64,000 nt of DNA. Origin: Shimia sp047124445. GTDB lineage: Bacteria > Pseudomonadota > Alphaproteobacteria > Rhodobacterales > Rhodobacteraceae. Location: positions 1,488,001 through 1,552,000 of the forward strand of contig NZ_CP138921.1 in NCBI RefSeq assembly GCF_047124445.1, given 5' to 3'. Shown here one piece after another: positions 8,434 through 17,004 of the stretch. The notes under the pieces are model-generated. The model was not told the origin of the DNA and ran no database searches. It worked only from the letters and a program-made list of their open reading frames with translations. Every line of letters starts with the position of its first letter. Position 1 is the stretch's first letter. Made by a program: the position numbers and the translations under genes.

Positions 8434-9273
8434 TTACAAATCTCCGCGCAGGTGCCAAAGTTCGGGGAAGAGTTCCACGTCCAGCATCCTGCGCAGATAC
8501 TGCACGCCCGACGTGCCGCCGGTCCCGCGTTTGAAGCCGATCACCCGCTCCACGGTTGTGACATGGTTGAACCGCCAGCGGCGGAAGTAATCCTCCAGAT
8601 CAACCAGTTTCTCGGCCAATTCATAGAGCCGCCAATGGGTGTCCACATCCTCATAAACGGTTTTCCAGCGCGCCTGAACCTCTGGCACCACCGCATGTGG
8701 CTGGTTCAGTTGCGGCGCAGGCATGGCGCTGTCGTCCCCATCCAGAGAGACATAGAGATAGCGGATCACCTCGTCATAGAAACTCGGCTGGGCCAGTTCG
8801 GCCTCAAGCGCAGCCTTGGCCTCCGGCACATGAGCATGCGGCTTCACCATATTGGGATTGCGATTGCCCAGCACATATTCAATCAGCCGGTATTGGTGGC
8901 TCTGAAAACCGGAGCTAGGCCCCAAAGCCTCGCGGAAAGTGGTGTAATCCGCCGGGGTCATGGTGCGCAGCACATCCCAAGCGGAGTTGAGCTGTTCAAA
9001 AATCCGGCTGACCCGCGCGAGCATCTTGAACATATGGCTCAAATCCCCTGCTATAAGCGCCTCCCGCGCTGCGCCCAGTTCATGCAGCGCCAGTTTCATC
9101 CACAGCTCAGACGTCTGGTGCTGGATGATAAACAGCATCTCGTCATGCGCCTCAGACTGCGGGTGCTGCTGGTTCAGAATGCCGTCCAGTTGCAGGTAGT
9201 CGCCATAAGACATGGCATCTTTGAAGGACATTTTGGCGCCGTCGGTTGACGGATCATAAGCTTTATCGGTCAT
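8434..9273 (-). CDS. kynA: Tryptophan 2,3-dioxygenase
   Basis: 279 residues, normal for bacterial TDO. Conserved segments include MSYGDYLQLDGIL, DEMLFIIQHQTSELWMKL (containing the distal-side active-site histidine), GPSSGFQSHQYRLIEYVLG and KRGTGGTSGVQYLR. This cytoplasmic heme enzyme oxidises L-tryptophan to N-formylkynurenine. It starts 10 bp after the CoA-ligase stop and ends 2 bp before kynU, so it belongs to the same transcript. No arylformamidase (kynB), needed for the next step, is encoded in this window. Confidence 0.96.
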   Translation of the reverse strand: MTDKAYDPSTDGAKMSFKDAMSYGDYLQLDGILNQQHPQSEAHDEMLFIIQHQTSELWMKLALHELGAAREALIAGDLSHMFKMLARVSRIFEQLNSAWDVLRTMTPADYTTFREALGPSSGFQSHQYRLIEYVLGNRNPNMVKPHAHVPEAKAALEAELAQPSFYDEVIRYLYVSLDGDDSAMPAPQLNQPHAVVPEVQARWKTVYEDVDTHWRLYELAEKLVDLEDYFRRWRFNHVTTVERVIGFKRGTGGTSGVQYLRRMLDVELFPELWHLRGDL

Positions 9274-9283
9274 TGGGCTGTCC

Positions 9284-10897
9284 TTAAGTTTCTGGCCTCA
9301 AGCGGAACCGCTGGATTTTGCCGGTTTCCGTCTTGGGCAACGCGTCGGTGAACACCACCGAGCGCGGGTATTTGAAGGGCGCGATGGTGGCTTTCACATG
9401 ATCCTGTAACGCTTTGCTCATGGCCTCATCACCGGCCCCGCTGACCAAGACTACATGCGCCTCCACAATCGCGCCACGCGCCTCATCCGGCACGCCGATC
9501 ACGGCGCATTCCGCCACCGCCTCATGCGCAAGCAAGGCGGCCTCCACCTCAGGCCCCGCGATGTTGTAGCCGGACGAAATGATCATGTCGTCATTGCGTG
9601 CGGCAAAGTGGAAGTAACCGTCTTCGTCCTGCCAGAAGGCATCGCCAGAGATGTTCCAGCCGTCCACCACATATTCGTCCTGCCGTTCACCGCGCAGGTA
9701 GCGGCACCCGGTTGGCCCGCGTACGGCCAAACGTCCAACTTCGCCGCGCGGCAAGGTCGCGCCATCAAGGCCTACCACTTTGGCTTCATAGCCCGTCACA
9801 GGCTTGCCGGTGCAGGCCGGGCGGTGATCGTCAAAGCGGTTGGATATGAAGATATGCAACAGCTCGGTGGCGCCAATACCGTCCAACATCGGCTTGCCAG
9901 TCTTGGCCTGCCATTCATCATATACCGGCGCGGGCAAGGTCTCCCCTGCACTCACGGCAGCGCGCAAAGACGACAGGTCCGCGCCTTCGTCCATTGCCGC
10001 CAGCATGGCGCGATAGGCGGTTGGCGCGGTGAAACAGACGGTGGCCTTATACTTCTCGATGATCTCAATCATATTGGGCGGTGTGGCTTGCTCAAGCAGC
10101 GTCGCCGCCGCGCCAAAGCGCAGCGGGAAAATCGCCAGACCGCCAAGACCAAAGGTAAAGGCTAAAGGTGGGGAGCCGACAAAGACGTCTTCCGGCTGCA
10201 CGTCCAGCACTTCTTTTGCATAGCCATCGGCAATGATCATCAGATCGCGGTGGAAATGCATGGTGCCCTTCGGCTCACCCGTGCTGCCCGAGGTGAAGCC
10301 AATCAGCGCCACGTCATCCGCCGCCGTCGGCACTGCTTCAAAGGTCACGGGCTTTTCCAACGCCAGCCGGTCCAGCTCTGCATCGTGGTTGGCCGTGCCG
10401 TCAAAGCCGATCACTTTCAGCCCGTCACAGGCCTCCGCACAGGCACTCATTTCCTCCATCAACCGCGTGTCACAAATCGCGTGGCTGATCTCCGCCTTCT
10501 CCACATATTTGGTCAGTTCCACCGCGCGCAGCATCGGCATGGTGTTCACCACAACCGCGCCCGCCTTGGTCGCCGCCAACCAACAAGCCACCATCGCCGG
10601 GTTATTGGCCGAACGAATAAGCACCCGATTTCCAGGCCTTACACCCAGATCATCAACCAAAACATGCGCAAGCCGGTTGGTCCAATCGGTCAATTCCTTA
10701 TATGTCCGGCGGCGCCCATTGCCGATCAGCGCCGTGTTGTCGCCGAAGCCTTTGGCGACCATGCCATCGGTCAACTCCCACCCGGCATTCATCTGTTCCG
10801 GATAGTCAAACCCCGCCAGCAACAGGTCCGGCCACATCTCCTTGGGGGGGAGATTGTCCCGCGTGAAGCTGTCCTCATGTGCGCTTGCGCCCATCAT
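9284..10897 (-). CDS. 2-aminobenzoate(benzoate)-CoA ligase-type AMP-binding protein
   Basis: 537 residues of the benzoate-CoA ligase branch of adenylate-forming enzymes. The P-loop-like motif is GFTSGSTGEPKGTMHFHRDL; later motifs are GIGATELLHIFISN, GWNISGDAFWQDEDGYFHFA and the C-terminal catalytic lysine in LPKTETGKIQRF. It should activate an aromatic acid to its CoA thioester with ATP. Its genomic partners (aminobenzoyl-CoA monooxygenase fusion, kynureninase) point to anthranilate as the substrate. It overlaps the acyl-CoA dehydrogenase gene at an ATGATGA junction; either of two adjacent ATGs could be the start. Confidence 0.85.
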   Translation of the reverse strand: MMGASAHEDSFTRDNLPPKEMWPDLLLAGFDYPEQMNAGWELTDGMVAKGFGDNTALIGNGRRRTYKELTDWTNRLAHVLVDDLGVRPGNRVLIRSANNPAMVACWLAATKAGAVVVNTMPMLRAVELTKYVEKAEISHAICDTRLMEEMSACAEACDGLKVIGFDGTANHDAELDRLALEKPVTFEAVPTAADDVALIGFTSGSTGEPKGTMHFHRDLMIIADGYAKEVLDVQPEDVFVGSPPLAFTFGLGGLAIFPLRFGAAATLLEQATPPNMIEIIEKYKATVCFTAPTAYRAMLAAMDEGADLSSLRAAVSAGETLPAPVYDEWQAKTGKPMLDGIGATELLHIFISNRFDDHRPACTGKPVTGYEAKVVGLDGATLPRGEVGRLAVRGPTGCRYLRGERQDEYVVDGWNISGDAFWQDEDGYFHFAARNDDMIISSGYNIAGPEVEAALLAHEAVAECAVIGVPDEARGAIVEAHVVLVSGAGDEAMSKALQDHVKATIAPFKYPRSVVFTDALPKTETGKIQRFRLRPET

Positions 10898-12060
10898 TTT
10901 CCTGCTCCTTCTGCTGCTGCATTTGCCAATGTCTGGCGGGCAATCACCACGCGCTGCACATCGCTGGCGCCCTCATAAATCCGCAAAGCTCTGATCTCGC
11001 GATAAAGCCGCTCCACGACCTCGCCGGATTTCACCCCGTCGCCACCAAACAGCTGGACGGCCTTATCGATCACCTGCTGCGCGTGATCGGTGGCAAAGAG
11101 TTTTGCCATTGCCGCTTCGCGCGTCACCCGTGGTGCGCCGCTGTCCTTGGCCCAAGCCGCGCGGTAGACCAGCAAGGCCGCCGCATCCACATCCAGCGCC
11201 ATATCCGCAATGTGCCCCTGCACCATCTGCAATTCAAATAAAGGCGCGCCTTGGACCTCCCGCGCCTGCACCCGCGCCACCGCCTCATCCAACGCCCTGC
11301 GCGCAAAACCCAACGCCGCCGCCGCAACCGTGGAGCGGAACACGTCCAGCACCGACATGGCGATGGCAAAGCCGCGCCCTGCCTCGCCAATCAAGGCGTC
11401 CGCTGGAATGCGACAGTCTTCAAACTTCAACGTCGCGAGCGGATGCGGCGCAATGGTCTCCAATCGCTCCACCACCGATAGGCCAGGCGTGTCCGCAGGC
11501 ACCACAAAAGCACTCAGACCTTTGGCCCCCGGCGCCTCGCCTGTGCGGGCAAAAACCGTGTAGACATCGGCTATGCCGCCGTTGGAAATCCAGGTCTTTT
11601 CGCCATTGAGCACAAAGTGATCGCCATCCCGCGTGGCGGTCATGGTGGAGTTCGCCACATCAGAGCCAGACTGCGGTTCGGTGAGCGCAAAGGCCGCAAT
11701 CGCCTTGCCCGCCCGCGTCAACGGCAGCCATGCCGCTTTCTGCGCCTGCGTGCCAAACAACGAGATCGCCCCGGTGCCCAGCCCCTGCATGGCAAAGGCA
11801 AAATCCGCCAAACCATCGTGGCGCGCCAAAATCTCCCGGCTCAAGCACAGGGTCCGCACATCCAACGTGCCTTCCTCTGACGCCGTGGCCTGCAGGACCC
11901 CCGCTTCGCCCAAACGCGCCACCAAATCGCGACAGGTGCCATCCACGTCGCTGTGGCTCACCGACGCCAAGGCGCTCTCGGCCCAGGTCTCCAGTTCCGC
12001 GGCCCGTGCACGATGGCCCTCCTCAAAGAAAGGCCAGTCCAAAAAAGTTTGATCCGCCAT
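10894..12060 (-). CDS. Acyl-CoA dehydrogenase
   Basis: 388 residues, standard acyl-CoA dehydrogenase length. Signatures seen are FALTEPQSGSDVANSTMTAT, GEKTWISNGGIADVYTVFAR and the C-terminal QLFGGDGVKSGEVVERLYRE followed by RALRIYEGASDVQRVVIARQ. It is an FAD enzyme that introduces an alpha,beta double bond into an acyl-CoA and passes electrons to ETF. In this operon it probably acts on an alicyclic CoA ester formed after dearomatisation of 2-aminobenzoyl-CoA. It lies between the hydratase and ligase genes on one transcript. Confidence 0.9.
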   Translation of the reverse strand: MADQTFLDWPFFEEGHRARAAELETWAESALASVSHSDVDGTCRDLVARLGEAGVLQATASEEGTLDVRTLCLSREILARHDGLADFAFAMQGLGTGAISLFGTQAQKAAWLPLTRAGKAIAAFALTEPQSGSDVANSTMTATRDGDHFVLNGEKTWISNGGIADVYTVFARTGEAPGAKGLSAFVVPADTPGLSVVERLETIAPHPLATLKFEDCRIPADALIGEAGRGFAIAMSVLDVFRSTVAAAALGFARRALDEAVARVQAREVQGAPLFELQMVQGHIADMALDVDAAALLVYRAAWAKDSGAPRVTREAAMAKLFATDHAQQVIDKAVQLFGGDGVKSGEVVERLYREIRALRIYEGASDVQRVVIARQTLANAAAEGAGK

Positions 12061-12090
12061 GTGAAAGCCTCCCCTGCTTTCTCATTCGTC

Positions 12091-12125
12091 AAATATCTCG
12101 GGGGTCTGGGGGCTGGCCCCCAAGA
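12091..12125. repeat. Copy of a GC-rich intergenic repeat (short form)
   Basis: AAATATCTCGGGGGTCTGGG then a GGGGGC-TG-GCCCCC hairpin. It shares the AAAT(T)ATC-C-GGGGG lead and the terminal GGGGGC...CCCC hairpin with the copies at 31151-31203 and 37858-37907. It lacks their central hairpin. It lies in the 70-bp gap between the acyl-CoA dehydrogenase and the hydratase. Confidence 0.5.
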
Positions 12126-12130
12126 AACCC

Positions 12131-12931
12131 TCAGTCGCCCTCAAACACCGGCCGCTCTTTGGCGACAAAGGCATGATAGGCGCGGTGGAAATCCTGCCCC
12201 TGCATACAAATCGCCTGCGCTTGTGCTTCGGCCTCGATGGCCTGCTCAATCGACATTGACCATTCCTGCGCTAGCATGGTTTTGGTCATCATATTGGCAA
12301 AGCCCGGCCCGTCAGCGATGCGCCGCGCCAAAGCCTGCGCCTCCGTCATCAGGGCATCCGCCACAACCACGCGGTTGAAATAGCCCCAGGCATGGCCTTC
12401 ACCCGCTGTCATCGCGCGGCCCAGATACAGCAGTTCCGCCGCCCGACCTTGTCCGATGATACGCGGCAGGATCGCGCAGGCCCCCATGTCGCAGCCCGCC
12501 AAGCCCACGCGGTTGAACAAGAACGCCGTCTTCGCTTCTGGCGTGGCAATGCGCAAATCAGACGCCATCGAAATGATCGCCCCCGCGCCCGCACAAACCC
12601 CGTCCACGGCGGCAATGATCGGCTTGCCGCAGTTCACCATGGCTTTGACCAGATCACCGGTCATGCGGGTGAAGGCCAACAGCTCTTTCATGGTCATCTT
12701 TGTCAGCGGGCCGATGATGTCATGCACATCGCCGCCAGAGCTAAAATTGCCGCCGTTGGGGGCAAACACCACCGCCTTGACCTCATCATCATAGCTCAGA
12801 TCGCGGAACCAGTCGCGCAGCTCGGCATAGCTGTCAAAGGTCAGCGGGTTTTTCCGCTCCGGGCGGTTCAATTGCACCGTTGCGATGCCATCCACAACAC
12901 TGCACAAAAAGTGCTCCACATCCGTGCGCAT
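12131..12931 (-). CDS. Enoyl-CoA hydratase/isomerase family protein
   Basis: 266 residues of the crotonase superfamily. The oxyanion-hole regions are visible as FAPNGGNFSSGGDVHDIIGP and IAAVDGVCAGAGAIISMASD. A glutamate-bearing loop is not obvious at the usual place, where NRVGLAGCDMGACAILPRII is found, so hydration as opposed to another crotonase reaction is not certain. In the aerobic 2-aminobenzoyl-CoA operon it would process the ring-derived CoA ester by a beta-oxidation-like step. It lies 3 bp from the MarR gene. Confidence 0.85.
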   Translation of the reverse strand: MRTDVEHFLCSVVDGIATVQLNRPERKNPLTFDSYAELRDWFRDLSYDDEVKAVVFAPNGGNFSSGGDVHDIIGPLTKMTMKELLAFTRMTGDLVKAMVNCGKPIIAAVDGVCAGAGAIISMASDLRIATPEAKTAFLFNRVGLAGCDMGACAILPRIIGQGRAAELLYLGRAMTAGEGHAWGYFNRVVVADALMTEAQALARRIADGPGFANMMTKTMLAQEWSMSIEQAIEAEAQAQAICMQGQDFHRAYHAFVAKERPVFEGD

Positions 12932-12934
12932 CGC

Positions 12935-13396
12935 TCAGATCTCCCTGTCTTCCAATGTCTCAATCAGCCGCTCCAGACGGATCGCCATGCCATCCACGTC
13001 GTCCGCGCCAAGACCACCCAGCATCTCGTTGAGCCAGCTTTCGTGGGTCGCGGCATGGTCTGCAAAGGCGGCAATGCCCTTGTCGGTCAACTTCACCAGC
13101 GAGGCGCGGCGATCTCCGGGAACCGCAACCCGTTGCGCCAAGCCTTCGTCGGAGAGTTTGTCAACAATGCCGGTCACATTCCCATTAGAAACGCGCAGCA
13201 ACTCGCTGATCTGGCTCATCTTTTGCCCTTCCGGGAAGCGCGCCAGCACAGACATCACGTCAAACCGTGGCAAAGTGCTGTCAAATTCCCGACGCAGGCG
13301 CCGGCGGATTTCATCTTCGATCATGCCCGAGGCTTTCAGAAGCTTCAGCCAGAGCCGCAGCCGCTCTTTGCTCAGGTCAATTTGTGTCTCGGTCAT
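12935..13396 (-). CDS. MarR-family transcriptional regulator
   Basis: 153 residues with the winged helix of MarR proteins: FPEGQKMSQISELLRVSNGN, then VTGIVDKLSDEGLAQRVAVP and the wing GDRRASLVKLTDKG. It is embedded inside the anthranilate operon, overlapping the SDR gene by 4 bp, so it likely autoregulates the transcript. The effector is expected to be 2-aminobenzoyl-CoA or another aryl-CoA, as for BadR-type regulators; this is inference. A perfect palindrome at 16519-16530 before the operon is its best candidate operator. Confidence 0.9.
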   Translation of the reverse strand: MTETQIDLSKERLRLWLKLLKASGMIEDEIRRRLRREFDSTLPRFDVMSVLARFPEGQKMSQISELLRVSNGNVTGIVDKLSDEGLAQRVAVPGDRRASLVKLTDKGIAAFADHAATHESWLNEMLGGLGADDVDGMAIRLERLIETLEDREI

Positions 13397-14151
13397 AGTT
13401 CCCCTCCCGACAGGGTCATGGCGTGGCCATTCACCGAACGCGCCGCGTCATCGCATAGCCACAGCGCGGCGCCTGCGACCTCATCCACCTCGATAAACCG
13501 CCCCTGTGGGTTGCCCCGCGTGAGGCTGGCGCGGGCTTTTTCTTCGCTCATGCCAGTCTTTGCCATGATGTTTTCAATCGAGCGATCCAGCATCGGCGTG
13601 TCGACAAACCCCGGGCAAATCGCATTGGCGGTGATGCCGCTGTCGCCCATTTCCATGGCCACGGAACGGGTCAGCCCGACCACCCCATGTTTGGCGGCGC
13701 AGTAGCCGCTGACATAAGGGTAGCCTTTGAGACCTGCGGTGGAGGCCACGGCGATCAGCCGTCCCCAGCCTGCTGCCTGCATATCCGGCAGCGCCGCCTG
13801 CCATACGTTGACCACACCAGCGAGGTTCACATTCAACATTGCCGTCAGATGATCCGGCGACATCTTGGCAAAAGGCACACTCTCCGCCGCGCCTGCGTTC
13901 GCAACGACAATCTCAATCGGCCCGTCCAGAGCCCGCGCCTCGGCAAAGGCCGCCCGCACAGCGTCTGCATCGGTCACATCACAGACCTTCCAGCCGATGA
14001 ATTTGTGTTTGCCCGCCACTTCGCGCAATGGCCCCTCGCGTCTGCCCACCACGGTGACCTTGGCACCGGCGTGCGCCATGGCTTCGGCAATCGCAGCGCC
14101 AACGCCGGTGCCGCCGCCGGTCACCACCACATGTTTGCCCGCAACACTCAT
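13393..14151 (-). CDS. Short-chain dehydrogenase/reductase (hydroxyacyl-CoA dehydrogenase-like)
   Basis: 252 residues. The cofactor motif VVTGGGTGVGAAIAEA is at the N-terminus, the NAG motif is VVANAGAAES, and the catalytic Ser and Tyr-x3-Lys appear in ASTAGLKGYPYVSGYCAAKH. The acidic residue that selects NADH is not evident, since VVGRREGPLRE has Arg-Arg in that loop and may favour NADPH. It overlaps both neighbours by 4 bp. The context suggests oxidation or reduction of an alicyclic hydroxy/oxo-CoA intermediate in anthranilate degradation. Confidence 0.88.
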   Translation of the reverse strand: MSVAGKHVVVTGGGTGVGAAIAEAMAHAGAKVTVVGRREGPLREVAGKHKFIGWKVCDVTDADAVRAAFAEARALDGPIEIVVANAGAAESVPFAKMSPDHLTAMLNVNLAGVVNVWQAALPDMQAAGWGRLIAVASTAGLKGYPYVSGYCAAKHGVVGLTRSVAMEMGDSGITANAICPGFVDTPMLDRSIENIMAKTGMSEEKARASLTRGNPQGRFIEVDEVAGAALWLCDDAARSVNGHAMTLSGGEL

Positions 14152-16442
14152 ACTCGGATCATCTCCGCTTCACGGTCTGCCAAACGCCAGGCCTGATCGC
14201 GTCCTGCCTCATAGGGCTTTGGCCAAGTGGCGTGGCGGTCGCCAATCCGCGCCGCCTCGTGATGCAGCCAATAAGGATCGGCTAGATGGGGACGGCCTAC
14301 GGCCACCAAGTCGGCCCGCCCTGCCATCAAGATCGAGTTGGCGTGATCCGCCTCATAAATATTGCCCACCGCCATGGTCGGAATGCCCGCCTCGTTGCGG
14401 ATCCGGTCACTAAACGGCGCCTGGAACATGCGGCCATAGACCGGCTTGGCCTCGGTGCTCGTTTGCCCCGCACTTACGTCGATGATGTCGGCGCCAGCGG
14501 CACGGAAGGCTTGGGCAATCTCCACCGCCTCCTGCGGGGTCACGCCATCTTCGCCAACCCAATCATTGGCCGAAATCCGCACCGACATCGGCTTTTCTGC
14601 TGGCCAAACCGCGCGCATCGCCTCAAACACTTCCAGCGGATAGCGCAGGCGGTTTTCCAGACTGCCGCCATAGGCATCGTCTCGCTGATTGCTCACCGGT
14701 GAGATGAAGCTTGAGATCAGATAGCCATGCGCCGCGTGCAGCTCGATCATGTCAAAGCCTGCGCGCTCTGCCATTTCCGCCGCCGCCACGAACTGCGCCT
14801 TGATTGCATCCATGTCCTCGCGCGTCGCGGCACGTGGCACGGCGTTGTTGGCGCTCCAGGGAACTGCGGAGGCCGAGACCAAGTCCCAGTTGCCGTCTTT
14901 CAACGGCGCGTCCATGACCTCCCAGCCAACCTGCGTGGAGCCTTTGCGCCCGGAGTGGCCGATCTGGCAGCAAATCTTCGCGTCTGTCTCGCCATGAACA
15001 AAATCCGTCAACCGCCGCCAAGCGGCCTCATGTTCTGGCGCGTAGAGCCCCGGACAGCCCGGCGTGATCCGCCCCTCAGCGCTGACACAGGTCATCTCAG
15101 TGTAGACCAGCCCCGCTCCGCCTTTGGCGCGCTCGCCGTAGTGGATCAGATGCCAATCGGTTGGACAGCCATCCAGCGCCTTATACTGCGCCATGGGCGA
15201 GACGACGATGCGGTTGGCCAGTTCCATGTCGCGCATCTTGTAAGGCGCAAACATCGGCGCACGTACCGGTGCATCCGCGGGCGCGCCCGCCTGATCCTGA
15301 AACCATTGTTCCGCCGACTTGAGCCAGTCTGCATCGCGCAGCCGCAGGTTTTCATGGCTGATCCGCTGGCTGCGGGTCAGCAGCGAGTAGTTGAACTGCA
15401 CCGGGTCCAGGTCCAGGTAACGCTCCACCTCCTCAAACCACTCTAGCGAGTTGCGTGCCGCCGACTGCAGCCGCAACACATCCAGCCGCCGCTCTTCCTG
15501 ATAGCGTTCAAACGCGCCTTCCATGGTGGGCTCGGAATGCAGGAACTCCGCCAGCGCAATGGCACTGTCAAACGCCAGTCGCGAGCCGGAGCCAATCGAG
15601 AAATGCGCCGTGGCGGAGGCATCGCCCAGCAGCACGACATTTTCGTGGTGCCACTTCTCACACAGCACCCGTGGGAAATTCATGAACACAGCGGAGCCGC
15701 GCAGATGTGCTGCGTTGCTCATTAACTCGTGCCCACCAAGGTGGTCGGCAAACACCACGCGGCAGGTCTCGACAATCTCTTCCTTGGACATGTCTTCGAA
15801 CCCGAAGTTGTCCCAGGTCTCCTGCCCGCACTCCACGATGAAGGTCGCCGTCTCGTCATCAAACTGATAGACATGCGCCCAGATCCAGCCGTGCTGCGTT
15901 TTCTCAAAGATGAAGGTGAAGGCGTCGTCAAACTTCTGATGGGTGCCAAGCCAGACAAATTTACATGCGCGCATGTCGATTTCTGGTTTGAAATGGTCTG
16001 TGTAGGCCTCGCGCACACGGCTGTTCAAACCATCACAGCCCACCACCAAGTCGTACTCCGCCCGGATCGCTTCGATGTCGTCAAACTCGGTCTCAAACCG
16101 CATCTCGACACCCAACTCGCGGGCGCGCTCCTGCAACAGCAGCAACATCTGCATACGGCCAATGCCGGCAAATCCATGGCCGCCGGACACCGTACGCACA
16201 CCGTCATGCACCACCGCGATGTCATCCCAATAGGCAAAGTGATCGCGGATCATTTGTGCGGATTTGGGATCATTGACCTCCAGGTTTTCCAGCGCGTCAT
16301 CGCTGAGCACCACGCCCCAGCCAAAGGTGTCATTGGCGCGGTTGCGCTCGATCACCACAATCTCGTGCGACGGGTCGCGCAGCTTCATTGATATGGCAAA
16401 GTAAAGTCCAGCGGGACCACCGCCCAAACACGCAACTCGCAT
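14148..16442 (-). CDS. 2-aminobenzoyl-CoA monooxygenase/reductase (flavin fusion)
   Basis: 764 residues from the ATG at 16442, which has GGAGGGG 3 bp upstream; the open frame runs to 16496. The N-terminal ~390 residues form a salicylate-hydroxylase-like FAD monooxygenase (MRVACLGGGPAGLYFAISMK; later VVLLGDASATAHFSIGSGSR). The C-terminal ~370 residues form an Old-Yellow-Enzyme FMN reductase (IVVSPMAQYKALDGCPTDWH; ELHAAHGYLISSFISPVSNQ). This two-domain architecture is that of 2-aminobenzoyl-CoA monooxygenase/reductase of Azoarcus evansii, also annotated salicylyl-CoA 5-hydroxylase. It hydroxylates and dearomatises the CoA thioester. As first gene of the operon with a CoA ligase and kynureninase, anthranilyl-CoA is the strongest substrate call. 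Confidence 0.88.
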   Translation of the reverse strand: MRVACLGGGPAGLYFAISMKLRDPSHEIVVIERNRANDTFGWGVVLSDDALENLEVNDPKSAQMIRDHFAYWDDIAVVHDGVRTVSGGHGFAGIGRMQMLLLLQERARELGVEMRFETEFDDIEAIRAEYDLVVGCDGLNSRVREAYTDHFKPEIDMRACKFVWLGTHQKFDDAFTFIFEKTQHGWIWAHVYQFDDETATFIVECGQETWDNFGFEDMSKEEIVETCRVVFADHLGGHELMSNAAHLRGSAVFMNFPRVLCEKWHHENVVLLGDASATAHFSIGSGSRLAFDSAIALAEFLHSEPTMEGAFERYQEERRLDVLRLQSAARNSLEWFEEVERYLDLDPVQFNYSLLTRSQRISHENLRLRDADWLKSAEQWFQDQAGAPADAPVRAPMFAPYKMRDMELANRIVVSPMAQYKALDGCPTDWHLIHYGERAKGGAGLVYTEMTCVSAEGRITPGCPGLYAPEHEAAWRRLTDFVHGETDAKICCQIGHSGRKGSTQVGWEVMDAPLKDGNWDLVSASAVPWSANNAVPRAATREDMDAIKAQFVAAAEMAERAGFDMIELHAAHGYLISSFISPVSNQRDDAYGGSLENRLRYPLEVFEAMRAVWPAEKPMSVRISANDWVGEDGVTPQEAVEIAQAFRAAGADIIDVSAGQTSTEAKPVYGRMFQAPFSDRIRNEAGIPTMAVGNIYEADHANSILMAGRADLVAVGRPHLADPYWLHHEAARIGDRHATWPKPYEAGRDQAWRLADREAEMIRV

Positions 16443-16510
16443 CATCCCCTCCAATGTCGACCTGCGGAGCCGCAAGCGCCCCGTCGCTGTCTTCACGCTA
16501 GGACGAGTCG

Positions 16511-16535
16511 CAATTTACTTCAAGCTTGAAATTTC
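16511..16535. promoter_or_regulatory. Palindromic operator candidate upstream of the anthranilate operon
   Basis: TTCAAGCTTGAA at 16519-16530 is a perfect 12-bp palindrome flanked by AATTTAC and ATTTC. It sits about 80 bp before the first gene of the minus-strand operon and 86 bp before the divergent DUF1801 gene. Its shape fits aryl-CoA-responsive MarR operators. No promoter elements could be fixed with confidence. Confidence 0.5.
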
Positions 16536-16616
16536 TAACCTGTGAATTTCTCCTCCCCTCTTGTTCATCGCCGCAAGCTCCTGTTTTGTGACCAAACCAT
16601 TCGCAGAAAGATCACC

Positions 16617-17003
16617 ATGTCCGTGGAACCCTACTTCGCCAGCCTTCCGCAAGGCGCGCGCATCCATTTGGAAAACCTGCGCGACATCATCCGTGCGGCG
16701 GCGGAGGCCAGCAACGCCGCGCCGTTGGAGGAAAACCTTAAATGGGGACAACCCAGCTTTGCGCCCCCGAAGCGCAAAGGCACACCGATCCGGTTAAGCT
16801 GGTCACAAAAATCGCCAGAGCGGGTCGAGATGTTGGTGCATTGCCAGACAACGCTGGTGGAGGCCTGGCGGCACAGGTTTGGCGATCTGTTCGACTACGA
16901 CGGGACACGCGCTGTGCACATTTCACTCGAAAAGCACCTGCCGGAAGAGGCGTTGCACATCATGGCGGTGATGGCGCTGACTTACCATCAGCGAAAGGGC
17001 TGA
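16617..17003 (+). CDS. DUF1801-family protein
   Basis: 128 residues from the ATG at 16617 (MSVEPYFASLPQGARIHLEN); the frame is open upstream, but that part is not conserved-looking. It is a small alpha/beta protein of the DUF1801/YdhG-like family, with the hallmark LEENLKWGQPSFAPPKRKGT and LVHCQTTLVEAWRHRFGDLF. The biochemical role is unknown; members have a SufE/frataxin-like fold. It stands alone, divergent from the anthranilate operon and convergent with xdhC (1-bp gap). Confidence 0.75.
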   Translation: MSVEPYFASLPQGARIHLENLRDIIRAAAEASNAAPLEENLKWGQPSFAPPKRKGTPIRLSWSQKSPERVEMLVHCQTTLVEAWRHRFGDLFDYDGTRAVHISLEKHLPEEALHIMAVMALTYHQRKG

Positions 17004-17004
17004 G

